This document shows positions 1 to 5,536 of a stretch of 5,536 bases of DNA, piece after piece. A program made the position numbers and the translations under genes. The stretch comes from Pseudobdellovibrionaceae bacterium (GTDB lineage Bacteria > Bdellovibrionota > Bdellovibrionia > Bdellovibrionales > Bdellovibrionaceae). The stretch spans positions 1-5,536 of the forward strand of contig CANCBY010000171.1 in assembly GCA_947374445.1 (NCBI GenBank), in the 5' to 3' direction. The notes under the pieces were generated by a model. It saw nothing but the letters and a program-made list of their open reading frames with translations, searched no databases and was not told the DNA's origin. The stretch's first letter is position 1, and every line of letters begins with the position of its first letter.

Positions 1-1039
1 CACCTCGTGAATTTAAAAATGATGTGAGTTTGAGCTCCAAATCCTTCAGATAATCAAAAAGCTGTGTCGTCATTTTCGGTCCACCATCATCTGCCGGCTG
101 ACCATTCGAAGGCATCGTTGTTTGTCTCAGCAGCTGAATTGCTAGCAAAACACCCGCGCTCATATTGCTTTTTCTTTCCATCTGTTCGCGCTTAGCCGCA
201 CCCATATCTAAACTTGTATTAAAAGGAACTTGTTGAATTTGTAGGTATAGATCACGGTAGTTAGACTTGAGACCCTCGAGAGCTCGCTGAGAGTAGACCG
301 GGTCGTTCAGTTCAATAGATCGCAAAGCAAAAGGCTGAACTGCTTTTAAAGTATCTAGCCCGCTCTGAAAACTTTCAAATGAAAGTTGATTTGTTGAAAG
401 GCTTCCCATTTGTAAATAAATTCGCGACAGTTCTCTAGCGCTGATCTTTTCGCCCATAGTTGACTTTAATTTTTGAATTCCAACTTCAGCCTCATTCAAC
501 GATTTTTTTGCTTCAGGCAATCGCCCCATTCGATTGTAGCTAGCTCCTACACGTGCTGGAATTTCTGCCAATGCCACTTCGGGGCGCAATGATTCTTTAA
601 GTCGAAGCGCATCCGCTAAAGAAAACATTACTCGTGCTTCGTCTCCCAAGGCTTCATAGCAATAGGATGATTGATAAAGTGCTTCGCCTGCAATGTCTGG
701 CTGTGTGGTTCTTGTGGCCTCAACCATATCACGAAACAAAGCGGCAGCCTCGCTCCACTGTCCAAGGCGCTCAAGTGATTTTGCCTGACCTAACTGAGCC
801 TGTTGATACAAGGGACTGAACTCATGCCTTACTTTAAAGCTTTCGAAGAGTTCTCGTGCTTTATCAAATTGTCCAGCCTCGAGCTCTTGGTTAGCCACTA
901 TCAACTCATCCATCTGACGATTTTTTTGTTCAGGATCAATTGATATAGGTTTAACTTCATGTCGTTGTTTTTCGGCACAAGCCAAAACTGAACAAATTAT
1001 AAGCGCTGTTGAAAATAATTTTTTAAATAAGTTTTTCAT
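1..1039 (-). CDS. TPR-like lipoprotein, 3' end beyond left edge
   Basis: The frame is open from the ATG at 1039 down to base 1, giving 346 residues with no stop, so the C-terminus lies outside the window. The N-terminus is a lipoprotein signal peptide: MKNLFKK, a hydrophobic stretch at about 8-20, then S-V-L-A-C with Cys21 as the probable lipidated residue. Residue +2 is Ala, not Asp, which by the E. coli sorting rule favours the outer membrane. Residues about 45-190 are alpha-helical with TPR-like periodicity (for example GQFDKARELFESF, LGQWSEAAALFRDM, MGRLPEAKKSL), suggesting a protein-binding scaffold. The helical character continues further on without obvious motifs, and no catalytic motif is visible. 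The start overlaps the stop of the upstream ATPase gene by 4 bases (ATGA) and has a GGAG site 5 bases away, so it is the last visible gene of the ATPase operon. The lipoprotein call is firm, the TPR call is moderate and the function is unknown. Confidence 0.85.
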   Translation of the reverse strand, partial: MKNLFKKLFSTALIICSVLACAEKQRHEVKPISIDPEQKNRQMDELIVANQELEAGQFDKARELFESFKVRHEFSPLYQQAQLGQAKSLERLGQWSEAAALFRDMVEATRTTQPDIAGEALYQSSYCYEALGDEARVMFSLADALRLKESLRPEVALAEIPARVGASYNRMGRLPEAKKSLNEAEVGIQKLKSTMGEKISARELSRIYLQMGSLSTNQLSFESFQSGLDTLKAVQPFALRSIELNDPVYSQRALEGLKSNYRDLYLQIQQVPFNTSLDMGAAKREQMERKSNMSAGVLLAIQLLRQTTMPSNGQPADDGGPKMTTQLFDYLKDLELKLTSFLNSRG

Positions 1040-2118
1040 GAAAGCTCCGGCTTTTCTGAAGATTTCTCAAAAAGTCTTAATGCCATTTCAACAACACCGT
1101 TCATATCAGAAATATTTTCTCGAAGCTCAGGCACTTTGACAATCAAGGGAATATTTGACTCAACCTGCAAAACCTTTTTCTCTCGTTCAGAGTAATAATC
1201 GATCAACCTTTGCTCAAGACTTGACTTGATTTCTTGCTGATTAGCAGAGCGCTCAATGGATTCCGCCATCCAATAGGGCTGAATCCGATTAATAATTAAA
1301 GCCGAAAGCTGGTAGCCGCCCTTTTTTATCTCACGCGCAAAATATTGAGCTTCCATCACTTTTGCTTTATCTAAAGACGAAACTAAAACAAAGTGCGTTG
1401 TGGAACTTACCAAAAGACCATGAACATCAGCGATCCGGGCTTCGAGTTTTTTTTGCCAGCCCTGGATATTACGAAAAAAGTCAGATAGCTCGCCCATAAA
1501 TTCGGATCCCGTTAAAAGCTCTAATGCTTTTAATACCTGTCTTGTTCCGCTCTTCATCACGCGGACCAAAAGACTTTGCCCCTCAGGCTCACGAAACCAC
1601 TTAGCTACAGAATCACTGAACAACGCCGATAGCTTTTGTGGCGCCTCAAGAAAGTCTATCGCGTGCTTTGTTGGCGGAGTATCGAGAACAATCAAATCAT
1701 ATTTTTGCGACTCGTGGGCCGAGTACAATCGCTCAAGAGCCGTAAACTCTTGACTGCCACTCAGACTTGTCGAGAGCTGAATATAAAGCGGGTTCTGTAA
1801 AAGTTTTTCGGCGCCTTTGCTATGCTGAGCCGCACGCAAAACAAATTCATCAAATGTTTTTTTAGGATCAATGATCGAAGCCCACAGCTCGCCTTTTATG
1901 TTAGGTTCTTGGACCTGTGCTAAATCCCGTTCTCCCAACCCCATTGTCGACCGGAGCCGGCGCGAAGGATCAATCGTCAATACCAAAACACGACGGCCCA
2001 TTTTTGCCGCCTGATACGCTAACGCCGAAGCCACAGTTGTTTTGCCAACACCGCCACTGCCAACACAGACAATAACTCGAGCTGATTCTAGCAAGGCCTG
2101 AAGTTTTTGATTAGACAT
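1036..2118 (-). CDS. ArsA/Get3-like ATPase, subunit with GSGGVGKTT P-loop
   Basis: This is a soluble P-loop ATPase of the SIMIBI class, ArsA/Get3 family, 360 residues from the ATG at 2118. A TTG six bases further upstream is also in frame, but the GGAG at 2126-2129 is 7 bases from the ATG and favours it. Visible motifs: P-loop GSGGVGKTT at 20-28 (Lys26 binds phosphate; Ser21 sits where ArsA/Get3 has the signature lysine); switch I DPSRRL with Asp50, matching the catalytic Asp of the Get3 DPAH motif; switch II DTPPTKHAIDFL from Asp146; a helical insertion at about 160-235; and ALIINR with Asn277 at the adenine-recognition position. It lacks the CxxC zinc motif of eukaryotic Get3 (the only Cys is residue 18), so a zinc-bridged dimer is unlikely. 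The GSGGVGKTT and DTPP signatures resemble the Rv3680-type subunit of actinobacterial pairs. The substrate is unknown, and an arsenite pump role is not supported because no arsB or arsR is nearby. Confidence 0.92.
   Translation of the reverse strand: MSNQKLQALLESARVIVCVGSGGVGKTTVASALAYQAAKMGRRVLVLTIDPSRRLRSTMGLGERDLAQVQEPNIKGELWASIIDPKKTFDEFVLRAAQHSKGAEKLLQNPLYIQLSTSLSGSQEFTALERLYSAHESQKYDLIVLDTPPTKHAIDFLEAPQKLSALFSDSVAKWFREPEGQSLLVRVMKSGTRQVLKALELLTGSEFMGELSDFFRNIQGWQKKLEARIADVHGLLVSSTTHFVLVSSLDKAKVMEAQYFAREIKKGGYQLSALIINRIQPYWMAESIERSANQQEIKSSLEQRLIDYYSEREKKVLQVESNIPLIVKVPELRENISDMNGVVEMALRLFEKSSEKPELS
1045..1048 (-). promoter_or_regulatory. Ribosome binding site of the lipoprotein gene
   Basis: On the minus strand GGAG lies 5 bases before the ATG at 1039, inside the last codons of the upstream ATPase gene. 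It fixes the lipoprotein start and suggests that ribosomes finishing the ATPase reinitiate at the overlapping ATGA. Confidence 0.75.
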
Positions 2119-3019
2119 CAGCAAGCTCCGTCGAAAATTCCGTGGCCAGTGATTCCACTACACTCAAAGCTTGATTCTCGAGAACAAACGGTAAGCAGAT
2201 CAGTTTGTATTCTTTGAGCCGCTCTTGAGAATTTCTGACATTTTCTGTTTGCACGCGCATCGCTTCATTAAACAGTGAAGGTGGCTGTAACGTTTGCGAC
2301 GGGTCTGAATCCGTTGTCCCCTCTAGAACATGATTTAGAATCTGAATGGGACGAAATCCTACCTGTGACTCAAGTGATTTACTTAATTCAAGTGCTTCGG
2401 TCACAGGCAATTCTTCCGGAAGTGAAACGACGTAATAGTGCGATTGAGCGGCACTGCAAATAATTTCATGAATGGAACGGCTCTGCTCTGACATCGGGCC
2501 AAATCGCACGGCTTTAGACATTCCGAGTGGAGCTCGCAGCAGCGCCAAAAAGTGACCTGTGGCATAAGCATCAATAACTAGGCAATCATAGGGCATCGCC
2601 GGCCCCACATTGCGCGGGGGACCACTTGTAATTTTGCCAAGAATCGCAAGCTCAGGTAATGCCGGCGCAATATTTACTAACGACCTTGTCACCGGGTTTT
2701 CAAAAAAAAGTTTATACAAACTTTCTATCTTGAGCAGATGCCGAGCGTATTCCTTTAAGCATTCAGGCCCTGACCATAACGCAATGTCTAGCCCTGGCTT
2801 TAAGCTTTTAGGAAAATAGCCCACTTCATCTAACTCGAAGTAATCCTTATAGAAACTTTGATTTCCTAGCTCAACGAGCAAGCATTTTTTACCAGCTTTT
2901 GCGAGACTTAATGCCAAAGCAGCTGCCACCGTAGATTTGCCTACGCCGCCTTTTCCGGTGACGAAATGCAGATCAATTTTAGCGGTTTTTTTAGGCTCTT
3001 CAGTTCGTGCATTGGACAT
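2111..3019 (-). CDS. ArsA/Get3-like ATPase, subunit with canonical GKGGVGKST P-loop
   Basis: This is the first gene of the minus-strand operon, 302 residues from the ATG at 3019. An in-frame TTG at 3037 would add six residues, but it has no usable ribosome site, and MSNARTEE matches the MSNQ start of the partner. The P-loop GKGGVGKST at 22-30 holds both the signature lysine (Lys23) and the phosphate-binding lysine (Lys28). Where Get3/ArsA has the DPAH switch I motif, this protein reads VELGNQ (49-54), so the catalytic Asp appears to be missing. Switch II is DAYATGH at 150-156. SLPEELPVTEALEL (199-212) and ILNHVLEG (227-234, Asn229) fit the nucleotide-base-recognition region. No CxxC, signal peptide or membrane segment is visible, so it is probably cytosolic. 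It resembles the Rv3679-type partner of actinobacterial ATPase pairs and most likely forms a complex with the next gene's product. Its stop overlaps that gene by 8 bases. The biological substrate is unknown. Confidence 0.9.
   Translation of the reverse strand: MSNARTEEPKKTAKIDLHFVTGKGGVGKSTVAAALALSLAKAGKKCLLVELGNQSFYKDYFELDEVGYFPKSLKPGLDIALWSGPECLKEYARHLLKIESLYKLFFENPVTRSLVNIAPALPELAILGKITSGPPRNVGPAMPYDCLVIDAYATGHFLALLRAPLGMSKAVRFGPMSEQSRSIHEIICSAAQSHYYVVSLPEELPVTEALELSKSLESQVGFRPIQILNHVLEGTTDSDPSQTLQPPSLFNEAMRVQTENVRNSQERLKEYKLICLPFVLENQALSVVESLATEFSTELADV
2126..2129 (-). promoter_or_regulatory. Ribosome binding site deciding the start of the second ATPase
   Basis: Minus-strand GGAG is separated by 7 bases from the ATG at 2118 and lies within the 3' end of the preceding ATPase gene. 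It supports ATG 2118 over the in-frame TTG at 2124, whose spacing of 1 base would be too short. Confidence 0.7.
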
Positions 3020-3099
3020 GATCCAACACTGTCTCAAGCCTCATAGAAGGTGGCATTTCGCAATGTGTTATTTTCTTGCTTTCAGGGGGCTCTTCTCCT

Positions 3100-3129
3100 A
3101 GTATCCCGCATTCTTGAAAAGCCTATAAA
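3100..3129 (-). promoter_or_regulatory. Candidate promoter of the ATPase-lipoprotein operon
   Basis: Read on the minus strand, TTTATA (-35-like, 3129-3124) is followed after 18 bases by GATACT (-10-like, 3105-3100), about 80 bases before the first ATPase start. Each box matches the sigma-70 consensus at about four of six positions. The match is weak and the call rests on spacing and location. Confidence 0.3.
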
Positions 3130-3152
3130 TTCAGAGGACCTGGACCTAAGTC

Positions 3153-3170
3153 AGCCTTCGAAAAAAGGCT
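3153..3170. repeat. Short inverted repeat upstream of tig
   Basis: AGCCTT at 3153-3158 pairs with AAGGCT at 3165-3170 around a six-base CGAAAA loop. No T-run follows on the plus strand, so it is not a terminator for that strand. It could be a hairpin in the tig leader or an operator half-site pair. A 6-bp stem may also occur by chance. Confidence 0.4.
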
Positions 3171-3216
3171 CGTAAATTTGATAAGTAAATTAAAGCGCCA
3201 AAACGCAAAAAATAAC

Positions 3217-3220
3217 GGAG
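3217..3220 (+). promoter_or_regulatory. Ribosome binding site of tig
   Basis: GGAG lies 5 bases upstream of the ATG at 3226. It sets this ATG as the tig start instead of the in-frame TTG at 3178. The resulting N-terminus puts the ribosome-docking motif at residues 43-50, the same position as in E. coli trigger factor. Confidence 0.85.
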
Positions 3221-3225
3221 ATCAC

Positions 3226-4566
3226 ATGAAAGCCAATCTAGAAAAAGTGAGCACACTCGGACGAAAACTCAACATCACTGTTCCAGCCACAGTTGTTGCG
3301 AGCACCTTCGATAAAATGCTCAAAGGCATTCAAAAACAAGCAGCCATCAAAGGCTTTCGCCAAGGCAAAGCGCCGATTGCAACCATCAAATCTATCTACG
3401 GCGATCGCGTAAAACAAGACGTTGTACAAGAGCTGGTTCAAAAACATTATTTTGAAGCTATTCAAGAACAACAAATTGATCCTATCTCTTACCCAGAATT
3501 CGAGTTTGACCAGCCAGAAGAAAGCAAAGATTTCAACTTCACAGCAAACTTTGATGTGAAGCCTGAAGTGAATTTGAAAAAATACGAAAACATCGAAGTC
3601 GAGCAAGAAAAATTTGCTGTCGGCGATGACAAAATCAACGAAGTTCTTGAGAACATCCGTTCTTCACGATCTGTTTTGGTTGACGTTCTTGAAGACCGTC
3701 CAGCTCAGATGGGTGATGTTGCGATCGTTGACTTTGACGGCTCTGTTGACGGAGCTCCACTCGAAGGCGGCAAAGGCGCTGGTCACAATTTAGAGCTTGG
3801 TACAAAATCATTCATCGATGGATTTGAAGAAGGCATTGTTGGTATGAAAACCGGCGCTGAAAAAACTTTGTCGCTAAAATTTCCGACTCCATATCACGCA
3901 AAAGAACTCGAAGGTAAACCCGTCGAGTTTAAAGTGAAATTGACGGGCTTAAAGAAGAAAGATCTTCCGACAATGAATGATGAATTCGTGGCTCAAATGA
4001 TGGGTGGCGGAAATATCATGGGCGAAGGTGGCACAAAAACTCTTGAAGGTCTCAAAGAGACAATTCGCAAAGACATGGAAGAGAGCGAGCACAAACGCAT
4101 CGAAAACGATTTTAAAAATCGCCTTCTTCGCAAGCTTGTTGAACTCAACCCTGTTGATGTGCCTGCATCAATGCTTCAAGAACAAAAAGCAGCTCTTGTT
4201 GAAGACATGAAGAAAAAAATGTTGGATCAAGGTCTGACCGATGACCAATTTGTTGATTACACTCAGAAGTGGGACAAAGACTTCGAAAAAACTGCAGCTG
4301 ACATGATTCAATCTGGCTTCATCATTGATACAATTGCTAAGAAGCACGATCTAAAATGCACTCCTGATGATCTTGAGAATAAGTTTGCAGAATACACTAA
4401 GCAAACTGGTATTGATTTAGCTCGCATCAAAGAATTCTACGGCCGCCCAGAGCAAACAAGCCGTTTAACTTACATGATCACTGAAGAAAAAGTGATCGCA
4501 TTTTTGATGAAGACAATCAAAATCAAAGAGGTTTCTGCAGATCAATTGAAACAAGCTCAGAACTAA
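3226..4566 (+). CDS. tig: Trigger factor, ribosome-associated chaperone and prolyl isomerase
   Basis: Trigger factor docks at the ribosome exit tunnel, shields nascent chains and can isomerise peptidyl-prolyl bonds. The protein has 446 residues (E. coli: 432). The N-terminal ribosome-binding domain (about 1-115) carries the docking signature GFRQGKAP at 43-50. An FKBP-type PPIase domain spans about 158-243 (GDVAIVDFDGSVDGAPLEGG, then LGTKSFIDGFEEGIVGMKTG). The rest is the helical substrate-binding C-terminal domain, rich in charged residues. A Gly/Met-rich segment at about 258-269 (MMGGGNIMGEGG) follows the PPIase domain and looks about eight residues longer than the E. coli equivalent. The gene stands alone: it has its own ribosome site, is divergent from the ATPase operon, and meets a terminator 34 bases after the stop. 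In many bacteria tig is followed by clpP and clpX, but here it is not. Identification is very secure. Confidence 0.98.
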   Translation: MKANLEKVSTLGRKLNITVPATVVASTFDKMLKGIQKQAAIKGFRQGKAPIATIKSIYGDRVKQDVVQELVQKHYFEAIQEQQIDPISYPEFEFDQPEESKDFNFTANFDVKPEVNLKKYENIEVEQEKFAVGDDKINEVLENIRSSRSVLVDVLEDRPAQMGDVAIVDFDGSVDGAPLEGGKGAGHNLELGTKSFIDGFEEGIVGMKTGAEKTLSLKFPTPYHAKELEGKPVEFKVKLTGLKKKDLPTMNDEFVAQMMGGGNIMGEGGTKTLEGLKETIRKDMEESEHKRIENDFKNRLLRKLVELNPVDVPASMLQEQKAALVEDMKKKMLDQGLTDDQFVDYTQKWDKDFEKTAADMIQSGFIIDTIAKKHDLKCTPDDLENKFAEYTKQTGIDLARIKEFYGRPEQTSRLTYMITEEKVIAFLMKTIKIKEVSADQLKQAQN

Positions 4567-4599
4567 ATTCGAGCTTGAATTAAAGATAAAATGCTCTTT

Positions 4600-4627
4600 A
4601 AAGGGACCCACTTGGGTCCCTTTTTTT
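4600..4627 (+). terminator. Intrinsic terminator of tig
   Basis: A 10-bp perfect stem (AAAGGGACCC at 4600-4609 with GGGTCCCTTT at 4614-4623) encloses the tetraloop ACTT. A run of seven T at 4621-4627 overlaps the 3' arm. It lies 34 bases after the tig stop. On the opposite strand the hairpin is followed only by TTTAAAG, so it should be a weaker stop for the convergent protease gene, although both genes may share it. Confidence 0.93.
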
Positions 4628-4649
4628 ATTTGTAGTTATGATGCTTGAG

Positions 4650-5536
4650 TTATTTTCGGTCCTGCATGAGCTTCCAGGCCTTCATATAATTATACGCCTG
4701 ATAAACCTGATAATCTGAAGCAATCAGCTTGTCTTTAGGATCAAGCGCTTGTTCTTTTTTGCTGCCGACGTCTTTCCACCATGCATTCAGTTTAGGGTCT
4801 TTAGCTAATTTGACTTCGCCTTTTAATGAATCGATTTTAGAAATCTTTGACTTAGGCTTTTCATCTTTTTTGGCAGCTCTTTCTTTTTCGCCTAATAGAT
4901 GGCCTTGGATGTCTTTTTCGCGAGCTCCTGTGTTTTTAATCACAGCCTTATTTAAGGCCTCAACATCCACTTCTTCGATCTCAAGGTCAGGAGTGATACC
5001 CTCTGACTGAATCGATTTTCCGCTTGGCGTGTAATATCTTGCAACCGTAAGTTTAAGCCCTGAGCCATCTCCTAGCTTTACAACAGACTGAACAGAGCCT
5101 TTACCGAAACTTTTTGTTCCCATAACAATGGCGCGTTTGTTGTCTTGAAGAGCTCCCGCCACAATCTCGCTGGCACTGGCCGAATACTCATTCATCAGAA
5201 TAATAAGCGGAAAGCTCGTGTAGACACCTTTTTTAGTCGCCGACAAAACTTCTTTGTTTTTAGGATCACGGCCAATTGTGCTTACGATCACGCCCTCTTT
5301 TAGAAATAGGTCGCTCACCTTGACAGCCTGATCTAACAAGCCACCTGGGTTCCGGCGCAAATCTAAAATGACACCCTTGGTGTTGTTATATTTTTTGCCA
5401 TGATCACCCAATATTTTTTCAAGATCACGTCCGGTGTTTTCAATAAAACTTGTGATTTTAATGTACGCAAAACCCTCTTCAAGATCTGTGAACTTCACTG
5501 AACGAATTTTTACACTGCCGCGAGTGATTGAAATAT
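4650..5536 (-). CDS. S41-family C-terminal processing protease (CtpA/Prc type), 5' end beyond right edge
   Basis: The frame stays open to the right edge (ISITRGSVKIRS precedes the GTG at 5498), so that GTG is not the true start and about 294 C-terminal residues are visible. The signal sequence and PDZ domain, if present, lie outside. S41 proteases cut proteins near their C-termini using a Ser-Lys dyad. In fragment numbering, ILDLRRNPGGLL is at 56-67. Catalytic Ser120 is the middle serine of SASASEI. Lys145 and Gln149 come from FGKGSVQ, and the Ser-to-Lys spacing of 25 residues equals that of E. coli Prc. YYTPSGKSIQSEGITPDLEI follows, as usual in this family. The tail contains a Lys-rich, low-complexity stretch (about 214-245) and ends with DYQVYQAYNYMKAWKLM, like the DYQL-type end of delta-proteobacterial CtpA proteins. 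Location is probably the periplasm, by family. It is convergent with tig across an 83-base gap. All catalytic residues are intact. Confidence 0.95.
   Translation of the reverse strand, partial: ISITRGSVKIRSVKFTDLEEGFAYIKITSFIENTGRDLEKILGDHGKKYNNTKGVILDLRRNPGGLLDQAVKVSDLFLKEGVIVSTIGRDPKNKEVLSATKKGVYTSFPLIILMNEYSASASEIVAGALQDNKRAIVMGTKSFGKGSVQSVVKLGDGSGLKLTVARYYTPSGKSIQSEGITPDLEIEEVDVEALNKAVIKNTGAREKDIQGHLLGEKERAAKKDEKPKSKISKIDSLKGEVKLAKDPKLNAWWKDVGSKKEQALDPKDKLIASDYQVYQAYNYMKAWKLMQDRK

Larger units (their letters stand above)
3020..3225. other. Divergent intergenic region between the ATPase operon and tig
   Basis: These 206 bases separate two divergent transcription units and should carry both promoters. 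Visible elements are a TATAAA hexamer at 3124-3129 (a possible plus-strand -10 for tig, without a good -35 at the right distance), a tandem GGACCT pair at 3136-3147, a short inverted repeat at 3153-3170, and an A-rich leader before the tig ribosome site. No coding frame with a ribosome site and no tRNA-like or riboswitch-like fold could be recognised. Confidence 0.6.

Noticed and set aside
634..819. Plus-strand open frame of 61 codons
   Set aside because: It lies antisense inside the lipoprotein gene, whose frame is long, has a lipobox and continues to the edge. It has no ribosome site or recognisable motif.
2275..2819. Two plus-strand open frames (2275-2463 and 2610-2819)
   Set aside because: Both are antisense to the first ATPase gene, which has clear family motifs throughout. 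Their compositions show no domain or signal.
3000..3044. Minus-strand 14-codon open frame starting ATG AGG CTT and overlapping the first ATPase start
   Set aside because: It was considered as a leader peptide, but it has no ribosome binding site and no run of a regulatory amino acid, so chance is the simpler explanation.
3178..3180. TTG as the tig start
   Set aside because: It has no ribosome site, whereas ATG 3226 has GGAG at 5 bases and gives the family's normal N-terminus.
3238..3606. Minus-strand open frame of 122 codons rich in Phe and Leu
   Set aside because: It is the antisense shadow of the Lys/Glu-rich N-terminal part of trigger factor. Phe-rich content is what antisense of AAA/GAA codons produces.
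4004..4210. Plus-strand open frame of 68 codons inside tig
   Set aside because: It is an out-of-frame shadow of trigger factor with no motif.
4729..5010. Plus-strand open frame of 93 codons, Ser/Leu-rich
   Set aside because: It is antisense to the Lys-rich tail of the S41 protease, which explains its composition.
5496..5498. GTG as the start codon of the S41 protease
   Set aside because: The frame continues upstream to the window edge with family-like sequence (SITRGSVKIRSV), so this GTG is an internal valine codon.

Overview
The window looks like chromosomal core sequence from a moderately AT-leaning Gram-negative bacterium. Three things suggest a predatory or delta-type lineage (Bdellovibrionota, or possibly Myxococcota): a tandem pair of Get3/ArsA-like ATPases, an outer-membrane-type lipoprotein gene, and a carboxy-terminal processing protease with a lysine-rich tail. 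Bdellovibrionota is my best guess, from gene content and protein style only. I see no mobile element, CRISPR array, tRNA or rRNA.

Layout. Bases 1-3019 hold three tightly overlapping minus-strand genes, read right to left. The first is an ArsA/Get3-like ATPase with the canonical signature-lysine P-loop (3019-2111). The second is an ArsA/Get3-like ATPase with a serine in place of the signature lysine (2118-1036, 8-base overlap). The third is a helical-repeat (TPR-like) lipoprotein that runs off the left edge (1039 to <1, 4-base ATGA overlap). The second and third genes each have a GGAG ribosome binding site inside the end of the gene before them, so this is an operon with probable translational coupling. 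Bases 3020-3225 are a 206-base divergent intergenic region. Bases 3226-4566 on the plus strand encode trigger factor (tig), preceded by a good GGAG site and followed by a strong intrinsic terminator. Bases 4650 to >5536 on the minus strand are the C-terminal part of an S41-family (CtpA/Prc-type) serine protease, convergent with tig and cut by the right edge.

How the genes may work together. Trigger factor is the ribosome-bound chaperone, and the S41 protease is probably a periplasmic processing or quality-control enzyme. The ATPase pair resembles the two-subunit ArsA-like ATPases known from actinobacteria (M. tuberculosis Rv3679/Rv3680 type), here linked to a lipoprotein. The most interesting reading is that the pair forms an asymmetric heterodimer. 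One subunit keeps the signature lysine but has lost the switch I aspartate, and the other keeps the aspartate but has lost the lysine, which would leave one composite active site. The coupled lipoprotein is then a candidate envelope partner.
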